64,000 nucleotides of DNA from Agaribacter marinus (GTDB lineage: Bacteria; Pseudomonadota; Gammaproteobacteria; Enterobacterales; Alteromonadaceae), in contig NZ_BSOT01000005.1 in NCBI RefSeq assembly GCF_030160655.1, positions 1,941,546 to 2,005,545 of the forward strand, in the 5' to 3' direction. Positions 1 through 9,964 of the stretch are shown here, in pieces. The notes under the pieces were generated by a model. It made no database searches, was not told where the DNA came from, and worked only from the letters and a program-made list of their open reading frames with translations. Numbering within the stretch: position 1 is the stretch's first letter; each line of letters begins with the position of its first letter. The position numbers were made by a program, and so were the translations under genes.

Positions 1-102
1 CGGCGCCTGGCTTGCGTCACATATTAGGTTACGTCTAGTTAAAAACACCGATTAGTGGCAAGCAATCCTTAAAACATTGATAGTAGAGGCATAGTTTTCG
101 GC

Positions 103-1758
103 ATGAAAAAAAGAAAAGTGGTCATCGTTGGTGGTGGCTCAGCAGGCTGGATGACTGCGGCATATTTAAACGGAGCCCTAAACAACAAAGGCAAAAAACA
201 GGTCGTCGATATCACGCTCGTTGAGTCGCCAGATATTCCACGAATCTCCGTTGGTGAAGCCACTATTCCCTCAATGCGCCATCTATTAGCCGTTGTCGGC
301 GTTGATGAAATCGACTTTATGCGAGCGACACAGGCCAGCTTCAAGCAGTCCATAAAGTATGTCAACTGGGTAAATAATGACCATAGCTATTATCACCATC
401 CGTTTTCTAGACTCACACCGCAACCCATAGATAACAGTGCAGACTTGTGGTTGCAAAGCGACCAAAAAATTCCTTTTATGGAAACCTGTTCAATACAACC
501 TTTGGTCTGTGAAATGGGCCTAGCGCCACGTGCAATTGGCCAACTCGGTAACAAAGCACCGTTGCAATATGCCTATCATATGAACGCGCAAAAATTTGCC
601 GACTACCTGACAGATTTTTCAATAAAGCGTGGCGTCCATCATGTTCTTGCGAATCTCGTCAACGTCGATATGCATGATAAAAACACTATTGGATCCATTC
701 ATTTGGATAACGGTGACAGTATTAGCGCGGATTTATTTATTGACTGTACTGGCTTTAAAGCCAAACTCATCGAGGAAAAGCTGAATGTTGGCTTTGAAGA
801 TTGCAGTCAATGGTTGCTGTGCGACCGAGCAATTACGATGCACGTGCCTTACGATACGCACTACCCTGGTATGGTTCGTCCTTATACCACCGCCACTGCA
901 CTGAACAATGGTTGGGTATGGGACATTCCTATGCGAGACAGACGTTCTATTGGCTATGTGCATAGCAGCAAGTTTACCAATGAAAATGACGCCAAAGCCG
1001 AGTTATTTAACTACCAAGGACCTGGTTGCGAAGAGATACCAACACGTACAGTGAACTTTAAAGTCGGAAGACGCCACGAACCGTGGAAGGGCAATTGCGT
1101 AGCTATTGGTCTGTCGGCAGGGTTTATTGAGCCACTAGAATCGACTGGCTTATACTTAAGTGATTTGGGTGTAGTAACACTGGCTGAACATTTTTCGTTT
1201 GACGACTCGCATAACGCGCTTATGGCGACTCGCTATAACAGAATCATGGCAAATAGATATTATGAAATTCTTGATTTCATTAATATGCATTACTGCATGA
1301 CAAATCGCACCGATACCCCCTTTTGGCAAGAAGTCCAAAAACCTGAACGCATTAACCCCCGACTTGCTGCCAAACTAGCGTACTGGCAAATAAAGCCGCC
1401 CACGCACTCCGACTTTGAAGACGGCTGTTTTGACGTTGCATTAAACCAGTATTTAGATACTAACCAACATGGCGCAGACAACCGCCCGCCGGTCGATTCT
1501 GGGCAGCTATGGAATCACCAAAGTTACCAGTGCATATTATACGGAATGGGGTTTTGGAAAGAACAAAGTAAGCAGCGTTATGGCGATACACGCCCGCCAT
1601 TAGCAATGCATCCTGCCATCATTGAAGGCTTAAAAGGCGCTAAAGCAAACCTTCCGTCACATGCGGCTTGGTTACAGCAACATTTAGGCATGTCGAGTTA
1701 TCCGACAACAGCGTTGCCTGATGGCTGGACTAAAGAAAAGCAGCCTACTAGAAAATAA
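103..1758 (+). CDS. Flavin-dependent tryptophan halogenase family protein
   Basis: Protein of 551 aa of the FADH2-dependent halogenase family (PF04820), which makes HOCl or HOBr at a flavin site and halogenates an indole-type substrate through a catalytic lysine. Visible features are the dinucleotide-binding motif VVIVGGGSAGW (residues 6-16), the family WxWxIP motif as WVWDIP (271-276), Lys81 in ASFKQSIKYVNW at the position of the catalytic lysine, and Glu346 in GFIEPLEST, matching the catalytic glutamate of PrnA. All active-site elements are present, so it should be an enzyme. AGAGG lies upstream of the ATG. It is convergent with a TonB receptor, a common pairing in marine and freshwater Proteobacteria. 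The true substrate cannot be read from sequence. Confidence 0.9.
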   Translation: MKKRKVVIVGGGSAGWMTAAYLNGALNNKGKKQVVDITLVESPDIPRISVGEATIPSMRHLLAVVGVDEIDFMRATQASFKQSIKYVNWVNNDHSYYHHPFSRLTPQPIDNSADLWLQSDQKIPFMETCSIQPLVCEMGLAPRAIGQLGNKAPLQYAYHMNAQKFADYLTDFSIKRGVHHVLANLVNVDMHDKNTIGSIHLDNGDSISADLFIDCTGFKAKLIEEKLNVGFEDCSQWLLCDRAITMHVPYDTHYPGMVRPYTTATALNNGWVWDIPMRDRRSIGYVHSSKFTNENDAKAELFNYQGPGCEEIPTRTVNFKVGRRHEPWKGNCVAIGLSAGFIEPLESTGLYLSDLGVVTLAEHFSFDDSHNALMATRYNRIMANRYYEILDFINMHYCMTNRTDTPFWQEVQKPERINPRLAAKLAYWQIKPPTHSDFEDGCFDVALNQYLDTNQHGADNRPPVDSGQLWNHQSYQCILYGMGFWKEQSKQRYGDTRPPLAMHPAIIEGLKGAKANLPSHAAWLQQHLGMSSYPTTALPDGWTKEKQPTRK

Positions 1759-1797
1759 CTGTCTTGAGAACCTAATGCGTGACTACGCTAGAAAGGC

Positions 1798-1825
1798 AAA
1801 AAAAAGGGTGGACCAAAGTCCACCC
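1798..1825 (-). terminator. Rho-independent terminator of the TonB receptor gene
   Basis: Perfect 8-bp stem GGGTGGAC / GTCCACCC with a four-base loop. On the minus strand it is followed by eight T. It lies about 25 bp past the stop codon of the receptor gene. The plus-strand side has no T run, so it serves the minus strand mainly. Confidence 0.88.
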
Positions 1826-1849
1826 GTTCTAATCTAAGCAAGAATATGC

Positions 1850-4834
1850 TTAAAACTCATAGCTAGCATTAACGAACAAACTACGTCCTCTAGCCAAGTA
1901 TTGACTGTAAAACGCTGAATTACCTTGAGAATTCAACTCACCTAAATTCAAGGTAGTTACACGAGGCGGCTCTTTATCAAACACGTTTGATAAACCTATT
2001 CGAACAAGAATGCCTTCATCATCAAATGAATATGCACCAGAAAAGTTATGGTACATCACACTTTCAGCGCCAAGCACGATATCTACTTCTTGTCCGCGAT
2101 ACGTTGCCGTATTTCTACCAACTCGGTCAAAGTAACTTTGAACATTACTCACAGCACCCACATAGTTTACTGCCCAGTCTAAGCTCCAGTTATTCTTAAG
2201 ATAAGATAAACTGTAACTCGCAACATGTTTAGGCTCACCAAATTCGCCGTTCTCATCTTCTAAAGTATCAGCAAATAACGCACGTTGCGCTTCTTTTTGG
2301 AAGGTATGTTCGGTATAGAACTCAACTTCACCACCAGCGGCTTCAAAGGTATAACTGAATTTAACGTCGTAACCACGGTTTCTTTGTGATGCTATGTTAA
2401 TAAAGCTATCTCTTACATCCACAATACGTTGGTCAGCAGGATCTCTATCAAACTGATCACAAAGCGGTTCACCAGACCCAAAGAACTCAGATGAATAACA
2501 ACGGCGTACAAGGTTAGCGCCACCTAATTGCGTCACTTCACCTGAAATTTCAATATCGAACCAATCGACAGAAAAAGAAATATCTGCAAAATCGGGGGTC
2601 CAAACAATGGCCGCATTTCGAGATACTGACGTTTCAGCCTCTAGTACACCGGCGCCACCACCAGTAAATACAGTCGCAGAAATTGCGCCACCAACGTAGT
2701 CAGAAGCTATACCGTCTGCGGCACAGTTATTTGCGATAGTTTCAGTAATCGCGCCTGTTTCTAAGTTAGCGCCCCAATTGATACAAGGGTCGACTGCACG
2801 CTGACCTAAGAAACTAGATTGATCAGCCAAATACAGCTCAAACAATGCTGGCGAACGGAAGGATGTGCCTTTTGATGCGCGCACACGCCATTCTTCAGTT
2901 AAACCCCAATTTAAGCCAATTTTATATGTCGAATCACTACCAAAAGACTTAACATCGGTATATCTACCAGATATTTCTAAATCTAAAAACTCAACCATCG
3001 GCAAATCATCGAGTAAAGGCACACTAAACTCGGTAAATACAGCAACCGTTTCGTCCTTACCTTGGGTAATACCGGCCGCAGACGCACCCCAAACGTTACT
3101 TAACAAGGTTTGCTCTCCAGGGGTGTCAACAATTTCATCTTCTTGGTAAGACGCGCCAATCGCCATGCCCACGGTACCTGCAGGCATTTCAAACAATGAA
3201 CCTGAAACAAAGGCTTCCACAGTCGTTTGCGTATATTCAGTGTTACCGAAATCGCGACCAAATAAAAATTGTCTCACGTCGTCTGACACAACCCCATTCA
3301 GTAGATCAGGGGATAACCAAGGTACGTCTACGCAAGCCACTTCTCTGACAGACGTGGTTTGTCCCACACAAGAGCCTGACGCAAAGTTTTGGTCAACAAT
3401 AGAATCATTGTAAATGATGTCATTGTAGTAATCGCCGTCACTCTTAGACGTTTGCACGTAGGCGTCAAAGTACCAGTCATCATTGATATCACCAGTAATA
3501 CCAGCAACAAAACGCGTATAGTCTACTGTTTGTCCAGAGTCATTGTGATCAGTAATCGCCGTCGGACTCAACCACTGTGACCCTGTCCAGCCTTCACTTA
3601 GTGAATCAGTGGCAAAAAAGGTCTCATTGTACTTATAAGACCAAAATTGACGGTAACCATTCGCCGAAGATTCTCTTCGGTTAAGCAAGGTTTCTGCGTA
3701 CACTTCAATATTGTCAGTAATACTATAGTCCGCTTGTAAAAATACCGTCGTTGTCTCAATTTCAGGAATAAACGATTCTTGGTCTTGGAATGGGTGATCA
3801 GCATTTGTTACACCGTCAGATGCACGATCATAATTGACCAAAAACCAACCTGGTGGCATTCTTAACTGCGCGTCATTGCCAGGCTCGTTCGCCAACGGTG
3901 GTAAATAGTTACCTAAATCACCATCGTAATCAAACTGAGCTTTTGCACCCGTAGGCACGTTGTCGCTGTCGCCATCCTGATAATCATAAAGCCACACGTG
4001 GCCCCATAGTAAATCATTACACCACGCACTACCCGTTCTTGGGTCGATTGTGTCGGCACGTTCGCCTGTGTCTTGGTCAAAGATGTATTGCTCACCACAA
4101 TTGTAAAAATCTCTGTCGCCTTTGACTAACTCAGATTGCTTCCGGTAATCAACCGTCGCACTGAATGACCCATTATCAAATGTTTTACCATACGTCGCAT
4201 TAACTCTAAACTCTTCACCACCTGACTCAGTCGGCAATGATGAGAATACCGCCACTTCACCGCCGTCTTCTTTTTTGGTAATCACGTTAATTACACCGGC
4301 AACGGCGTCTGAACCATATAAAGACGACGCGCCATCTTTAAGAATATCTAGACGTTCAACAGCAGCCAATGGAAGAATATTAAAATCGAATGACGATACG
4401 CCACCACGAGTACCTGCTGGGCCAGTACGACGGCCATTTATTAACACGAGTGTTCTATTTGGTCCCAAACCACGCAATCCGATAGTTTGCGCGCCTTCCC
4501 CACCGTTTTGGACAAACGCTGTAGATGATGCAGGTGTTACCTGACTAGAACCAGCAATTGAGCTTGAATTACGTAATAAGCCGCCTAAGTCGCCGATGCC
4601 TTGTTTAAGCGCACTTTCAGTCAACACAATATCAAGTGGACTGGCGGAATCGAAACCACCTTTACGAATACGAGACCCAAGCACCGAAATTTTTTCAGTC
4701 GTTTCGGCTTCTTCAGCTTCAGTGATGTCAGTATTTTCTTGAGCATAGAGCGAGGTAGCAGTGGTTGCTGTCAACGCTACGGCCACAGCAGAACCCAATG
4801 CATGGCGTGTAAACCATTTATTTTCGGTTTTCAT
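1850..4834 (-). CDS. TonB-dependent outer-membrane receptor
   Basis: Protein of 994 aa. It has a signal peptide (KWFTRHALGSAVAVALTATT, then cleavage near LYAQ), a TonB-box/plug segment beginning EKISVLGSRIR around residue 48, a plug with the typical GLGPNRTLVLINGRR motif, and a long beta-barrel ending in SLFVNASYEF with a terminal Phe, as expected for BAM-inserted proteins. The family imports bulky substrates (siderophores, oligosaccharides, cobalamin, aromatic compounds) across the outer membrane using TonB-ExbBD. The neighbouring halogenase is the only substrate hint; no polysaccharide lyase or glycosidase lies in the window beside it. The start has GGTAGGGAA upstream. Confidence 0.93.
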   Translation of the reverse strand: MKTENKWFTRHALGSAVAVALTATTATSLYAQENTDITEAEEAETTEKISVLGSRIRKGGFDSASPLDIVLTESALKQGIGDLGGLLRNSSSIAGSSQVTPASSTAFVQNGGEGAQTIGLRGLGPNRTLVLINGRRTGPAGTRGGVSSFDFNILPLAAVERLDILKDGASSLYGSDAVAGVINVITKKEDGGEVAVFSSLPTESGGEEFRVNATYGKTFDNGSFSATVDYRKQSELVKGDRDFYNCGEQYIFDQDTGERADTIDPRTGSAWCNDLLWGHVWLYDYQDGDSDNVPTGAKAQFDYDGDLGNYLPPLANEPGNDAQLRMPPGWFLVNYDRASDGVTNADHPFQDQESFIPEIETTTVFLQADYSITDNIEVYAETLLNRRESSANGYRQFWSYKYNETFFATDSLSEGWTGSQWLSPTAITDHNDSGQTVDYTRFVAGITGDINDDWYFDAYVQTSKSDGDYYNDIIYNDSIVDQNFASGSCVGQTTSVREVACVDVPWLSPDLLNGVVSDDVRQFLFGRDFGNTEYTQTTVEAFVSGSLFEMPAGTVGMAIGASYQEDEIVDTPGEQTLLSNVWGASAAGITQGKDETVAVFTEFSVPLLDDLPMVEFLDLEISGRYTDVKSFGSDSTYKIGLNWGLTEEWRVRASKGTSFRSPALFELYLADQSSFLGQRAVDPCINWGANLETGAITETIANNCAADGIASDYVGGAISATVFTGGGAGVLEAETSVSRNAAIVWTPDFADISFSVDWFDIEISGEVTQLGGANLVRRCYSSEFFGSGEPLCDQFDRDPADQRIVDVRDSFINIASQRNRGYDVKFSYTFEAAGGEVEFYTEHTFQKEAQRALFADTLEDENGEFGEPKHVASYSLSYLKNNWSLDWAVNYVGAVSNVQSYFDRVGRNTATYRGQEVDIVLGAESVMYHNFSGAYSFDDEGILVRIGLSNVFDKEPPRVTTLNLGELNSQGNSAFYSQYLARGRSLFVNASYEF

Positions 4835-5328
4835 TTTTCCCTACCTAAGTGTTTAAAGTCTTATTTATTTTTTAATTATCTCTTCAGCAACCGGTCAGTA
4901 CGTGCATATTTATCTTGCACGTAAACATCAGCCTTTTGCTTGACAAGTTACACAATTATTAAAAAGTTCTTTTTATTTGTATAACTCTTAATTTGGTTTT
5001 ATCACAAAATGTGATATGAATCCATCCGCAAATGTCTAGTGGCCTTTTGGATAGCTTTTATCTATAACCAAAGTGCAAGAATTTTCAATCATTTAAACAA
5101 GTATAATATTGACGTATTACCTTCTTTAAAATAACTAATCGCTCAAAAAACAAACAAAATTCTGTAGTGTTAAAACCCTTACGTAACTTAAGTTTTACTT
5201 GAATTACATTCATACCGACTCTAGTATAAAAAATGCACCAAACTCTTGATGCATTCTTAACAACATATTGTGCATATTCATGCAGTGATTTGAGAATTTA
5301 CTGGTTTTAAAACTATATAAGGATATAT
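4835..5328. other. AT-rich divergent intergenic region
   Basis: About 490 bp separating the divergent TonB receptor gene and the ORF at 5329. It must hold the promoters of both. I see one short palindrome (5001-5015) and no convincing ORF or RNA gene. AAGGA sits just before the ATG at 5329. Confidence 0.5.
5001..5015. promoter_or_regulatory. Palindrome ATCACA-AAA-TGTGAT, possible operator
   Basis: Perfect 6+6 inverted repeat with a 3-bp spacer, about 170 bp upstream of the TonB receptor start. The arms resemble CRP half-sites but in the reverse order, so I do not call it a CRP site. The regulator is unknown. Confidence 0.3.
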
Positions 5329-6057
5329 ATGTTTACCTATAATCTAAAAAGGTCATTTTTAATTTTAACGAATTTTGCGGCATTCAATCTAGCGGTTCCA
5401 AAAGAAGTCATAGCAGAGCACGCCATAACCTTCGTTCACGTTTGCGGACTAAATGCTCAAACACCCAGTTGCAAGCAAATTGACGAAAATTTTCTTATAA
5501 GTAAGGTACAAGCATACCTAGAATATAAGAACAACAGTCGATGTCAAAGGCCTAACAACCCTTCATGTGGTGCTCTAATTAAATCTGCAACTTCTTATCA
5601 TGTTATATATGACACGACTTCTGAACAAGTTAAAAAAAAGAAGCTCCACGTAGAACTTACTGATAGGGGCCATGTTACAGAATACAACGTAAGTTCAGTC
5701 TCACCTACGTATCAAGAAAAAAATGCTCTTCAACCAATGCTTGTATACAAAAACGAACTAGCAACTGTTGGAAAGAGGTTCTCGTTTTCAGTAAATGATA
5801 GTGGGAAAATGATGAATTTGCTTGGCGAGACTCTGAGTGATGTAGCGTCATTATACGGGCGCTCATCATCTACACACACTGATGGGCAGTCTATAGGCAA
5901 TTGCAGAACTATGCTAGATTATGTGAATAACACTCGAATTAATTCGAGTCTACCGAGTTGTCAAAATCAATTGAACACATTTCTTGATAACGCAATGGAT
6001 GCAGCTCAAAATGATTTACAGCATTTAGATTTGAAGATGACTCCAAATTGGTTTTAA
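5329..6057 (+). CDS. Hypothetical protein, probably exported
   Basis: Unrecognised 242-aa protein. The N-terminus has a basic start (YNLKR) then a hydrophobic stretch (SFLILTNFAAFNLAV), compatible with export although the cleavage site is unclear. There are six cysteines in pairs or close spacing (for example CGLNAQTPSCKQ and CQRPNNPSC), as in periplasmic disulphide proteins. The middle looks like beta strands. The ATG has a good AAGGA site. Base composition is clearly more AT-rich than the neighbours, suggesting acquisition. Its last codons overlap the next ORF in another frame, so the two may be one gene split by a frameshift. No function is assigned. Confidence 0.6.
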   Translation: MFTYNLKRSFLILTNFAAFNLAVPKEVIAEHAITFVHVCGLNAQTPSCKQIDENFLISKVQAYLEYKNNSRCQRPNNPSCGALIKSATSYHVIYDTTSEQVKKKKLHVELTDRGHVTEYNVSSVSPTYQEKNALQPMLVYKNELATVGKRFSFSVNDSGKMMNLLGETLSDVASLYGRSSSTHTDGQSIGNCRTMLDYVNNTRINSSLPSCQNQLNTFLDNAMDAAQNDLQHLDLKMTPNWF

Positions 6058-6065
6058 AGATCACA

Positions 6066-6380
6066 ATGCAAGGGCAAGGTGTTGGAATTGAGATTAAAAC
6101 AAACAAGAATGCTAGCCGAACATCTGAAAACTCTACTTTAGCTCAACTTGAACATGCACTTTCGGACCCTAGACAACGTTCTAGAGACTATAGTGCAGGC
6201 GAAGGATTCGCATTGTTTGGCCAAGTAAGTTTGCAGTGCTCCACTCAGTTGAGAACAACAGGATACAACCAAAAAGTGAGGATTGAGGTGGTAGAGCAAG
6301 ATGCTCAAGGACGACCAACAAAACTTAGAATAACGCTGCTTTCTCAGCAGCAAAACATCGAAAAAACAGTGACCTGTTAA
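6066..6380 (+). CDS. Hypothetical protein, downstream partner or broken 3' part of the preceding ORF
   Basis: The reading frame is open from 6015. Possible starts are TTG at 6048, overlapping the previous stop, or ATG at 6066 (104 aa). Neither has a convincing ribosome-binding site. The protein is polar with two cysteines, one at the very C-terminus (KTVTC), and contains VRIEVVEQDAQGRPTKLRITL, which reads like a beta hairpin. Because upstream and downstream proteins share low GC, polarity and cysteine content, a single exported protein of about 345 aa interrupted by a -1 shift near 6050 is a reasonable alternative to two overlapping genes. Not recognised. Confidence 0.45.
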   Translation: MQGQGVGIEIKTNKNASRTSENSTLAQLEHALSDPRQRSRDYSAGEGFALFGQVSLQCSTQLRTTGYNQKVRIEVVEQDAQGRPTKLRITLLSQQQNIEKTVTC

Positions 6381-6384
6381 CCTC

Positions 6385-6418
6385 AAAAAATAAGAGGCTG
6401 GAAAACGTTTCCCAGCCT
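6385..6418 (-). terminator. Terminator of the class I aldolase gene
   Basis: Stem AGGCTGG / CCAGCCT around a palindromic AAACGTTT core. On the minus strand it is followed by CTTATTTTTT. It lies about 20 bp beyond the aldolase stop codon and 15 bp past the convergent ORF ending at 6380. Confidence 0.75.
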
Positions 6419-6438
6419 AAAAAAACCATCACTCAACC

Positions 6439-7338
6439 TTATGTTGAAGAGGCCTTATATATACTCGCGATGGTATACTCAAGCGTCGCATTGAAGTCTT
6501 CGTCCGACATACCTGCACTTAACCCTTCAGACAAAGCTCTTGAAAAACTCGCGATCATCCCTGTATTTTCAGTTAATTTTTGATTTGCTACATCTCTACT
6601 GTACCCGCCAGACAACGCAACGACTTTAATCACTCGAGGATGCGCTATTAACGCTTTATAAAAATTAGCCGTTTCGGGAATAGTTACTTTAAGCATCACC
6701 TCTTGCTCAGCTGACAGTTGATCGAGTGCCAACAATAGTGCATCTTGAAGAAGCGCTTCAGCTTTGGCTTTTGTCGCGCTATTAATATCAACTTCAGGCT
6801 CAAGTATAGGGACTAAACCAGCCGCCATAATTTGAAGTCCAAGGCTAACTTGTTGCTCAACAATGGCTTTAATACCATCGGGGTTTGCCGATTTAATCAC
6901 TGAACGCATTTTGGTGCCAAACACGTTCTGCTTATTTGCTTTAACTAATAAAGCATCTAATCCAGGGATTGGTTTCATTAGTTGCACCCCATCGGTTTCG
7001 CTTTCCAAGCCTTTATCAACCTTCAGGAAAGGCACAACATGTTTGTTTTCCCACAAAAATACCGCGCTGTTTTTGCCTTCAATCTCTCTATCTAAGGTAT
7101 TTTCGAATAATATGGCGCCCAGTACTCTATCACCATCAAATGCTTCGCAAGTAATAATGCGTGTGCGCATCGCGTGTACAAGGTCAAACATTTCTTCGTC
7201 AGAGCTAAACTGATTTTCATCAATACCATAAAGACGTAGAGCCTTTGGCGTGCTGCCACCACTTTGGTCTAATGCAGCGATAAACCCAATATTTGTTTTT
7301 ACTTTCTCAAGCATCGCTTGTTGAACTTCAGTCGCCAT
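6439..7338 (-). CDS. fda: Fructose-bisphosphate aldolase, class I
   Basis: Protein of 299 aa that splits fructose-1,6-bisphosphate into glyceraldehyde-3-phosphate and dihydroxyacetone phosphate through a Schiff base (PF00274-type class I, metal-independent). Visible are FIAALDQSGGSTPKAL near the N-terminus and MLKVTIPE with Lys217 as the likely Schiff-base lysine; LEPEVDI (179-185) supplies acid residues of the barrel. The ATG has AAGGA upstream. In enterobacteria a class II aldolase follows epd-pgk. Here a class I enzyme occupies the neighbouring spot but is separated from pgk by a terminator and about 370 bp, so it is probably transcribed from its own promoter. Confidence 0.93.
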   Translation of the reverse strand: MATEVQQAMLEKVKTNIGFIAALDQSGGSTPKALRLYGIDENQFSSDEEMFDLVHAMRTRIITCEAFDGDRVLGAILFENTLDREIEGKNSAVFLWENKHVVPFLKVDKGLESETDGVQLMKPIPGLDALLVKANKQNVFGTKMRSVIKSANPDGIKAIVEQQVSLGLQIMAAGLVPILEPEVDINSATKAKAEALLQDALLLALDQLSAEQEVMLKVTIPETANFYKALIAHPRVIKVVALSGGYSRDVANQKLTENTGMIASFSRALSEGLSAGMSDEDFNATLEYTIASIYKASST

Positions 7339-7604
7339 AAAATATTTCCTTGTCTATAAATAAATCAAATACACCAACACCTAATTAAACATACAACACA
7401 AAAATTACGATTGAACGACATGCCCAAATTGATCAGAGGATGCCCCGTTCATTAGCACTTACACGCTAATACATACAATGACTCATTTGTAATTCGTTGG
7501 TCAAGATTTAAATAATAGAAGGAAAACAAAAAGACTAAGGTTTCGTTGTCGCTAATGTCATAGTCGAAAAACCAATAATTGTGAAGTTTTGAAAGCTGTA
7601 TTCT
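7339..7604. other. Intergenic region upstream of the aldolase gene
   Basis: Non-coding stretch between the pgk terminator and the aldolase start. It presumably carries the aldolase promoter. I see no ORF, repeat or RNA structure that I would defend. Confidence 0.5.
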
Positions 7605-7646
7605 GAATAAAAAACACCGCTAAAACAGGGAAAGTAAAGCGGTGTT
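7605..7646 (-). terminator. Terminator of the tkt-epd-pgk operon
   Basis: Perfect 9-bp stem AACACCGCT / AGCGGTGTT. On the minus strand it is followed by a TTTTTTATT tract, and it lies about 60 bp past the pgk stop. Confidence 0.85.
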
Positions 7647-7705
7647 ATATAGTTAATTTCAAGGCTTATAAATATCGACTCAGTGCCAAAAACTGATATC
7701 AATAC

Positions 7706-8878
7706 TTACTTATCTAAAATCGCCACGGCCGGTAGCGTTTTTCCTTCTAAAAATTCGAGAAAGGCACCACCACCAGTAGAAATATATGAAACCTTATCAG
7801 CGATATCAAACTTGTCGACTGCGGCCAACGTGTCTCCACCACCCGCAATTGAAAATGCTTCGCTTTCGGCAATGGCTTGTGCGATAGCCTTTGTACCTGA
7901 TGCAAATTGATCGAATTCGAATACACCTACAGGCCCATTCCAAACAATGGTGCCTGCTGATTTAAGTATTTGTGCTAAATGTGCTGCCGAATCAGGCCCA
8001 ATATCAAAAATCATATCGTCTTGTGCAACGGCGTCGGCCGCTTTCGTGGTAGCTTCCGTCTCTTCAGAAAAAGCCTTGCCAACAATAACGTCACTTGGTA
8101 TTGGAATATCGCCGCCTTTCGCTTTTGCTTCAGCCACAAGCCGGTTAGCTTCATCTATTAAGTCTTCTTCAAACAATGATTTACCAACGTTGTTGCCTTG
8201 CGCGGCTACGAACGTATTGGCAATACCACCACCTACGATTAATTGGTCCACTTTACTCGCCAAACTAGCCAACACAGTTAACTTTGTGCTGACTTTTGAG
8301 CCACCAACTATTGCCACTAAAGGCCTAGCAGGATTGTCCAGAGCTTTACCCAAGGCGTCTAGCTCAGCGCTTAACAATGGACCTGCACAAGCGTTTGCTG
8401 CATATTTTGCCACCCCGTGCGTACTCGCTTGCGCTCGGTGAGCAGTGCCGAATGCATCCATAACGAATACATCGCATAACGCCGCATATTGTTTTGCTAA
8501 TGCCGCATCATCTTTTTTCTCACCCACATTAAAACGCACATTTTCGAGCAAGGTAACTTCACCCGCTCGCGCAGGCACGCTCACGTCACCTAAATATTCT
8601 TTTGCAAAATTTACTTTACAATCTAGGTGCTCCGCCAAATATTGGGCGATAGGCTCTAACGAATAAATCGCGTCATATTGACCTTCAGTAGGTCGCCCTA
8701 AATGCGACATTATCAATACCGCAGCCCCCATTTCTATTGCCATTTTAATGGTTGGCATTGATGCTTTTAAACGCGCATCAGAAGTAATTTGGCCGTCTTT
8801 CAAAGGTACATTTAAATCTTGGCGAATAAGTACTCGTTTACCTGTTAAATCGAGTTCACTCATTGATGTGATCGGCAT
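7706..8878 (-). CDS. pgk: Phosphoglycerate kinase
   Basis: Protein of 390 aa, normal bacterial length, that transfers phosphate from 1,3-bisphosphoglycerate to ADP in cytosolic glycolysis. Seen are the substrate-binding segment [14 protein letters not shown] (residues 16-29), [12 protein letters not shown], the hinge GPVGVFEF, and the C-terminal nucleotide-loop [15 protein letters not shown]. The start ATG follows ACAGGAG; the extra MPITSMSEL at the N-terminus matches gammaproteobacterial homologues. It is the third gene of tkt-epd-pgk, with 41 bp between epd and pgk, and is followed by a strong terminator. Confidence 0.98.
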   Translation of the reverse strand: MPITSMSELDLTGKRVLIRQDLNVPLKDGQITSDARLKASMPTIKMAIEMGAAVLIMSHLGRPTEGQYDAIYSLEPIAQYLAEHLDCKVNFAKEYLGDVSVPARAGEVTLLENVRFNVGEKKDDAALAKQYAALCDVFVMDAFGTAHRAQASTHGVAKYAANACAGPLLSAELDALGKALDNPARPLVAIVGGSKVSTKLTVLASLASKVDQLIVGGGIANTFVAAQGNNVGKSLFEEDLIDEANRLVAEAKAKGGDIPIPSDVIVGKAFSEETEATTKAADAVAQDDMIFDIGPDSAAHLAQILKSAGTIVWNGPVGVFEFDQFASGTKAIAQAIAESEAFSIAGGGDTLAAVDKFDIADKVSYISTGGGAFLEFLEGKTLPAVAILDK

Positions 8879-8919
8879 AATTTTCTCCTGTTTTAAAGTC
8901 TATTAATCTTAATTCGTTA

Positions 8920-9927
8920 TTAAATTTGGGACATATGAAGTGATGTATCTAGCATTCGATTTGCAAACCCCCACTCGTTGTCACACCATACCAGTGTTTT
9001 AACTAAGCGCTTATGACTAACGCGGGTTTGCGTACCATCAACAATGCAAGAATGGGGATCATGGTTAAAATCCACGGAAACAAGGGGGAGTTCTGTATAA
9101 TCGATAATATTTGCCGGAAACCAATCGCTTGCATGCTGAAGCACTTGATTTACGTCACTCACGCAAACGTCTTGATGTAATGTTACGCTCAAATCCATTG
9201 CCGTCACATTAATCGTAGGCACTCGTACAGCAATCGCTTCAAACTTATTTGCAAACTTAGGTAAAATGCGCTCAATACCGCGAGCTAAGCGTGTATCGAC
9301 TGGAATAATAGACTGGCTAGCCGCGCGGGTTCGACGCAAATCTGGATGAAAAGCGTCGATCACTTGTTGATCGTGCATCGACGCATGAATTGTAGTAATC
9401 GTGCCACTGTCTATGCCAAACGCATCATCTAATGTTTGAATAATAGGTACGATGCAATTTGTAGTGCAAGACCCATTTGAAATCACGGTATCTGAGGGTT
9501 TTAATGTTAAATGATTAACGCCGTATATAACTGTCGCATCCATATCTTGACCACATGGCTGCGAAAATAGTACTTTGCCGGCACCATTTTTAATATGTAT
9601 AAAGGCATCGTCCCGCGTGCTAAAACAACCGGTACATTCTAGCACAATGTCTACATCAAAAGGTCGCCAGTCAATGTCTGACAAAGAGGCATGATGCAAT
9701 AAGGCAATTTCATCGTCACTTACGATAAGGTTCGTCCCGACAATATCGACTTTTCTAGAAAATCTGCCATGCGACGTATCGTATTGAAGCAGATGAGCAA
9801 TGCCGGCGGGCTCCGCTATTTCATTAATAGCGACAACTTGCATATGTTCCCTGTATCCCTGCTCATATAACGCGCGCAGCACGTTGCGCCCAATTCTACC
9901 GAAACCATTAATTGCAAGTCGTAGCAT
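8920..9927 (-). CDS. epd: D-erythrose-4-phosphate dehydrogenase
   Basis: Protein of 335 aa in the GAPDH fold. It oxidises erythrose-4-phosphate to 4-phosphoerythronate, the first step of DXP-dependent pyridoxal phosphate synthesis. The NAD-binding start [10 protein letters not shown] (7-16) and active-site SCTTNC with Cys154 are present. Long identical-looking stretches with E. coli Epd ([32 protein letters not shown]) favour Epd over GapA. It sits between tkt, whose reactions produce and use erythrose-4-phosphate, and pgk, which supports the assignment. It lies 37 bp from tkt and is cotranscribed. Confidence 0.93.
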   Translation of the reverse strand: MLRLAINGFGRIGRNVLRALYEQGYREHMQVVAINEIAEPAGIAHLLQYDTSHGRFSRKVDIVGTNLIVSDDEIALLHHASLSDIDWRPFDVDIVLECTGCFSTRDDAFIHIKNGAGKVLFSQPCGQDMDATVIYGVNHLTLKPSDTVISNGSCTTNCIVPIIQTLDDAFGIDSGTITTIHASMHDQQVIDAFHPDLRRTRAASQSIIPVDTRLARGIERILPKFANKFEAIAVRVPTINVTAMDLSVTLHQDVCVSDVNQVLQHASDWFPANIIDYTELPLVSVDFNHDPHSCIVDGTQTRVSHKRLVKTLVWCDNEWGFANRMLDTSLHMSQI

Positions 9928-9964
9928 TTTCCGCTTAGGTGACCCCTTTACTGAACTAACGCAC

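Noticed and set aside
4275-4924. Plus-strand frames of about 90 and 107 codons over the TonB receptor start
   Set aside because: Lie opposite the receptor signal peptide and plug; no ribosome-binding site and no plausible protein composition.
5001-5015. CRP binding site
   Set aside because: The half-sites occur in the reverse order relative to the CRP consensus (TGTGA-N6-TCACA), so only a generic palindrome is claimed.
7947-8441. Open frame of 164 codons on the plus strand opposite pgk
   Set aside because: Entirely antisense to a highly conserved gene; composition mirrors the pgk codons, no ribosome-binding site.
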